From positions 1,169,001 to 1,233,000 of the forward strand of contig NZ_OW485601.1 in the NCBI RefSeq assembly GCF_937425535.1: a DNA stretch of 64,000 bases, read 5' to 3'. Below are positions 62,093-64,000 of this stretch, one piece after another (the stretch's first letter is position 1; each line of letters begins with the position of its first letter). Origin of the DNA: Rhodovastum atsumiense. Lineage in GTDB: Bacteria > Pseudomonadota > Alphaproteobacteria > Acetobacterales > Acetobacteraceae. Under the pieces are notes generated by a model. It ran no database searches. It had not been told where the DNA came from and saw nothing but the letters and a program-made list of their open reading frames with translations. The position numbers and the translations under genes are program-made.

Positions 62093-62395
62093 CTATCCGT
62101 GCCGGGCCTGAACGGCGATGCGCATGGGATGCACCTCGATCTTCTGCCAGACCTTGCCGGTGACATAGGGATCGGTGGCGAGCCAGTGATCCAGTTCCTC
62201 CCGGCTGGCGACGTCGAGGATGCAGACCGAGCCGATCATCCCCCCCGCCTCGTCGACGATCGCACCGCCGATCTTGAGCCGGCCGGCCTCGACCATCGGC
62301 GCGACATTGTCGAGATGCGCCGGACGCGCGGCCAACCGGCGCGCCGGCGCCCCGGCATCGGTGCCGTCCCAGGCAATGACGACGTATTGCGGCAT
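62093..62395 (-). CDS. YciI-family protein
   Basis: 100 residues, the usual length for the YciI/dimeric ferredoxin-like alpha-beta barrel family. Seen: MPQYVVIAWDGTDAGAPARRLAARPAHL (in part), GRLKIGGAIVDEAGGMIGS, the active-site-like Asp in LDVASREELDHWLATDPYV and a final WQKIEVHPMRIA. The His and Asp conserved in YciI are present. The cellular substrate is unknown. Confidence 0.92.
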   Translation of the reverse strand: MPQYVVIAWDGTDAGAPARRLAARPAHLDNVAPMVEAGRLKIGGAIVDEAGGMIGSVCILDVASREELDHWLATDPYVTGKVWQKIEVHPMRIAVQARHG

Positions 62396-62491
62396 CGCAT
62401 CAACCTCCCGCCACGCCCCGGTGGCAACGTGGAATGACAGACATTCGCACGGTGTCGGGCCGTGCAACAGAGCCGATCCCGGGGACAGGCC

Positions 62492-63439
62492 TCAGTCGCC
62501 CCGCAACGGCCCGATCGCACGCAGCGCCTGCCGGAGCGCGAGTAACCTGCGATCGCGATCGCGCAACAGTTCCGCCGGCGTCCGGCCGCCCCAGTCGAAA
62601 TAGCCGCGGCCGGACATCACGCCGGTGCGGCCCTGCTCCACCAGCAGGTCGAGCGTTTCGCTGCGCCCGCGGGCCGGCGGCGGCGCGTAGGTGCCGTTGG
62701 CGAGCGCGGCCCGGGCCAGCACCAGCCCGGTGAAGTCGGTCTTGGCGAGATGGCCGAGCACGGGCATGCGCAGGGCGAGGCCGTGGATGATCGCATCGTC
62801 GATCTCGCTCGGCGTGGCGTAGCCCTCGTCGAGCAGGTGGTTCACTTCCAGCGCGATCGCCGACTGGATGCGGTTGGCGATGTAGCCGGGAATGAAGCGC
62901 CGCATCACCACCGGCACCTTGCCCATGGCGGCGACGAGGTCGCGAACCGTGGCGACCACGGCGGGGTCGGTGCCGTCGCCGCCGACGATGTCGCAGAGAT
63001 CCACCAGATAGGGCGGCGTGTACCAGTGCGCGATCAGCGTGCGCGGCAGCCGCCGCCGCGGCACCAACGGGAAGATGTCGAGATAGCTGGTGTTGCTCGC
63101 GATGATGGCGTCATCGCGCGCGGCCAGGTCGATTTCGGCGAACAGCTCGCGCTTGGCTTCGGGTTTTTCGACGATCGCCTCGACGATCAGCTCCGCGCCG
63201 GAGACCGCCTCCGCGAGCGTCGGGCAGCGCGTGACCACCGCATGCAGCCGCGCGGCGGTCCAGGCCGCATCCACCTCCCCGGCCTCGCGCAGCGTCGCCA
63301 GCGCGGCTTCCATCAGCGCCCCGGCCCGGGCCAGCACCTCGGCACTGGTATCGGTGAGGCGGACGGCATGGCCGCCCAGCGCGAAGACAAGGGCAAGGGC
63401 GTGGCCCATATGGCCCGCCCCGATCACGGCGACCTGCAT
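62492..63439 (-). CDS. 3-hydroxyacyl-CoA dehydrogenase family protein
   Basis: 315-residue NAD-dependent dehydrogenase. Seen: Rossmann motif VAVIGAGHMGHALALVFALGG near the N-terminus (in part), acidic NAD residue in RLTDTSAEVL, AELIVEAIVEKPEAK, catalytic Ser/Asn/His context SNTSYLDIFPL and AHWYTPPYLVDLCDIV, where the usual HFFxP is HWYTP, and the C-terminal helices IPGYIANRIQSAIALEV. Probably acts on a 3-hydroxyacyl-CoA or a related hydroxy acid. Start MQVAVIG chosen from the fold; upstream frame is non-family. Confidence 0.9.
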   Translation of the reverse strand: MQVAVIGAGHMGHALALVFALGGHAVRLTDTSAEVLARAGALMEAALATLREAGEVDAAWTAARLHAVVTRCPTLAEAVSGAELIVEAIVEKPEAKRELFAEIDLAARDDAIIASNTSYLDIFPLVPRRRLPRTLIAHWYTPPYLVDLCDIVGGDGTDPAVVATVRDLVAAMGKVPVVMRRFIPGYIANRIQSAIALEVNHLLDEGYATPSEIDDAIIHGLALRMPVLGHLAKTDFTGLVLARAALANGTYAPPPARGRSETLDLLVEQGRTGVMSGRGYFDWGGRTPAELLRDRDRRLLALRQALRAIGPLRGD

Positions 63440-63559
63440 GCACGTTTCTCCCCTGGACATGCCCGTTCCGGGCGGTTTGACCGCAGTTTGGCGATGCGGA
63501 AGATGCGACGTCAACTGCCTCGCCCCATGGCCCAACAACACAGTCCAGGAATCCACGAC

Positions 63560-64000
63560 ATGGCGCTTCCCCCCATCCTGCAGGGCCTGCCGCTGCCGGT
63601 GATCGGCTCGCCGATGTTCATCGTCTCCGGCCCGGAACTGGTGATCGCGCAATGCAAGGCCGGCATCGTCGGCAGCTTCCCCGCCCTGAACGCGCGCCCA
63701 CCGGAGATGCTGGACGAATGGCTGCGCCGCATCACCGGCGAACTGGCCGAGCACGACGCGAAATATCCGGACCGCAAGGCCGCGCCCTTCGCGGTGAACC
63801 AGATCGTGCACCGCTCCAATGCGCGGCTGCAGCAGGACCTAGAGATCTGCGTCGCGCACCGCGTGCCGATCATGATCACCTCGCTCGGCGCCCGCGAGGA
63901 GGTGTACCAGGCCGCGCATTCCTATGGCGGCATCGTGCTGCACGACGTCATCAGCGACCGCTTCGCCCGCAAGGCGATCGAGAAAGGCGCGGACGGGCTG
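63560..64000 (+). CDS. Nitronate monooxygenase (2-nitropropane dioxygenase), 3'-truncated by window edge
   Basis: FMN-dependent oxidase family that converts nitronates to carbonyls and nitrite. 147 N-terminal codons are present and the frame is open at the right edge. Seen: the start LPLPVIGSPMFIVSGPELVIAQ with the FMN-binding PMF segment, AGIVGSFPALNARPPEML, FAVNQIVHRSN and ITSLGAREEVYQAAHSYG. It is divergent from the dehydrogenase gene (120 bases). Class and substrate cannot be assigned from this part. Confidence 0.93.
   Translation, partial: MALPPILQGLPLPVIGSPMFIVSGPELVIAQCKAGIVGSFPALNARPPEMLDEWLRRITGELAEHDAKYPDRKAAPFAVNQIVHRSNARLQQDLEICVAHRVPIMITSLGAREEVYQAAHSYGGIVLHDVISDRFARKAIEKGADGL

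Overview
The window is about 64 kb of GC-rich DNA (by eye roughly 70 %), densely coding on both strands. It looks like chromosome from an alphaproteobacterium, most plausibly Acetobacteraceae/Rhodospirillales. The supports are the gene block hisD-infA-maf-rng-yacG-tRNA-Phe, a FliX flagellar regulator divergent from flgI, a DksA with only one Cys in its finger region, and a complete FixK/FNR-type cbb3 oxidase locus. The family assignment is inference. I see no prophage, CRISPR array, transposase or rRNA.

Layout. 1-2.9 kb: end of hisD, then infA, maf, an RNase E/G-like gene, yacG and tRNA-Phe. 3-7.8 kb: a chemoreceptor, an orphan OmpR-type response regulator and an MsbA-type ABC exporter. 8-12 kb: a two-gene [FeFe]-hydrogenase module, the catalytic HydA and a NuoF-tail/GltD-like fusion. 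12.2-21.2 kb: the full ccoN-O-Q-P-G-H-I-S operon for a high-affinity cbb3 oxidase, divergent from a TauE/SafE-like membrane protein; a perfect FNR/FixK-type box lies between them. 21.6-25.4 kb: a MarR-like regulator, dksA, and the fliX/flgI/rod-binding/FlgN-like flagellar block.

25.4-30.6 kb: two SAM methyltransferases, a glycosyltransferase and an otnK-otnC pair for C4 sugar acids. 30.7-37.9 kb: an H1-like Lys/Ala/Pro protein, prpC-prpD for propionate use, a small lipoprotein, a UPF0262 protein and mtnA. 38-45.6 kb: assorted metabolic and repair genes, tRNA-Val, two tandem paralogous lipoproteins, an MBL-fold hydrolase and an M20 amidohydrolase. 45.8-51.2 kb: aroE and a complete branched-chain/amide ABC importer (livK-F-G-M-H). 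51.3-56.9 kb: a D-aminopeptidase-like serine hydrolase, a fluoroacetate-dehalogenase-like hydrolase, a second alpha/beta hydrolase, a quinone reductase and a diguanylate cyclase. 57-62 kb: a two-component pair (histidine kinase plus NtrC-type activator), a canonical sigma-54 promoter driving an exported duplicated-domain protein, and a YeeE/YedE transporter. 62-64 kb: a YciI protein, a 3-hydroxyacyl-CoA dehydrogenase and the start of a nitronate monooxygenase.

The theme at 8-21 kb is redox flexibility: H2 metabolism at low potential beside a high-affinity oxidase. Two things deserve most attention. One is the self-contained kinase / sigma-54 activator / exported-protein module at 57.0-60.8 kb, where promoter, putative activator sites and terminator hairpins can all be read. 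The other is a family of composite, multi-hairpin intergenic repeats present at six places, usually abutting gene 3' ends. Several genes start at GTG, TTG or possibly CTG, and many are translationally coupled by ATGA or GTGA overlaps.
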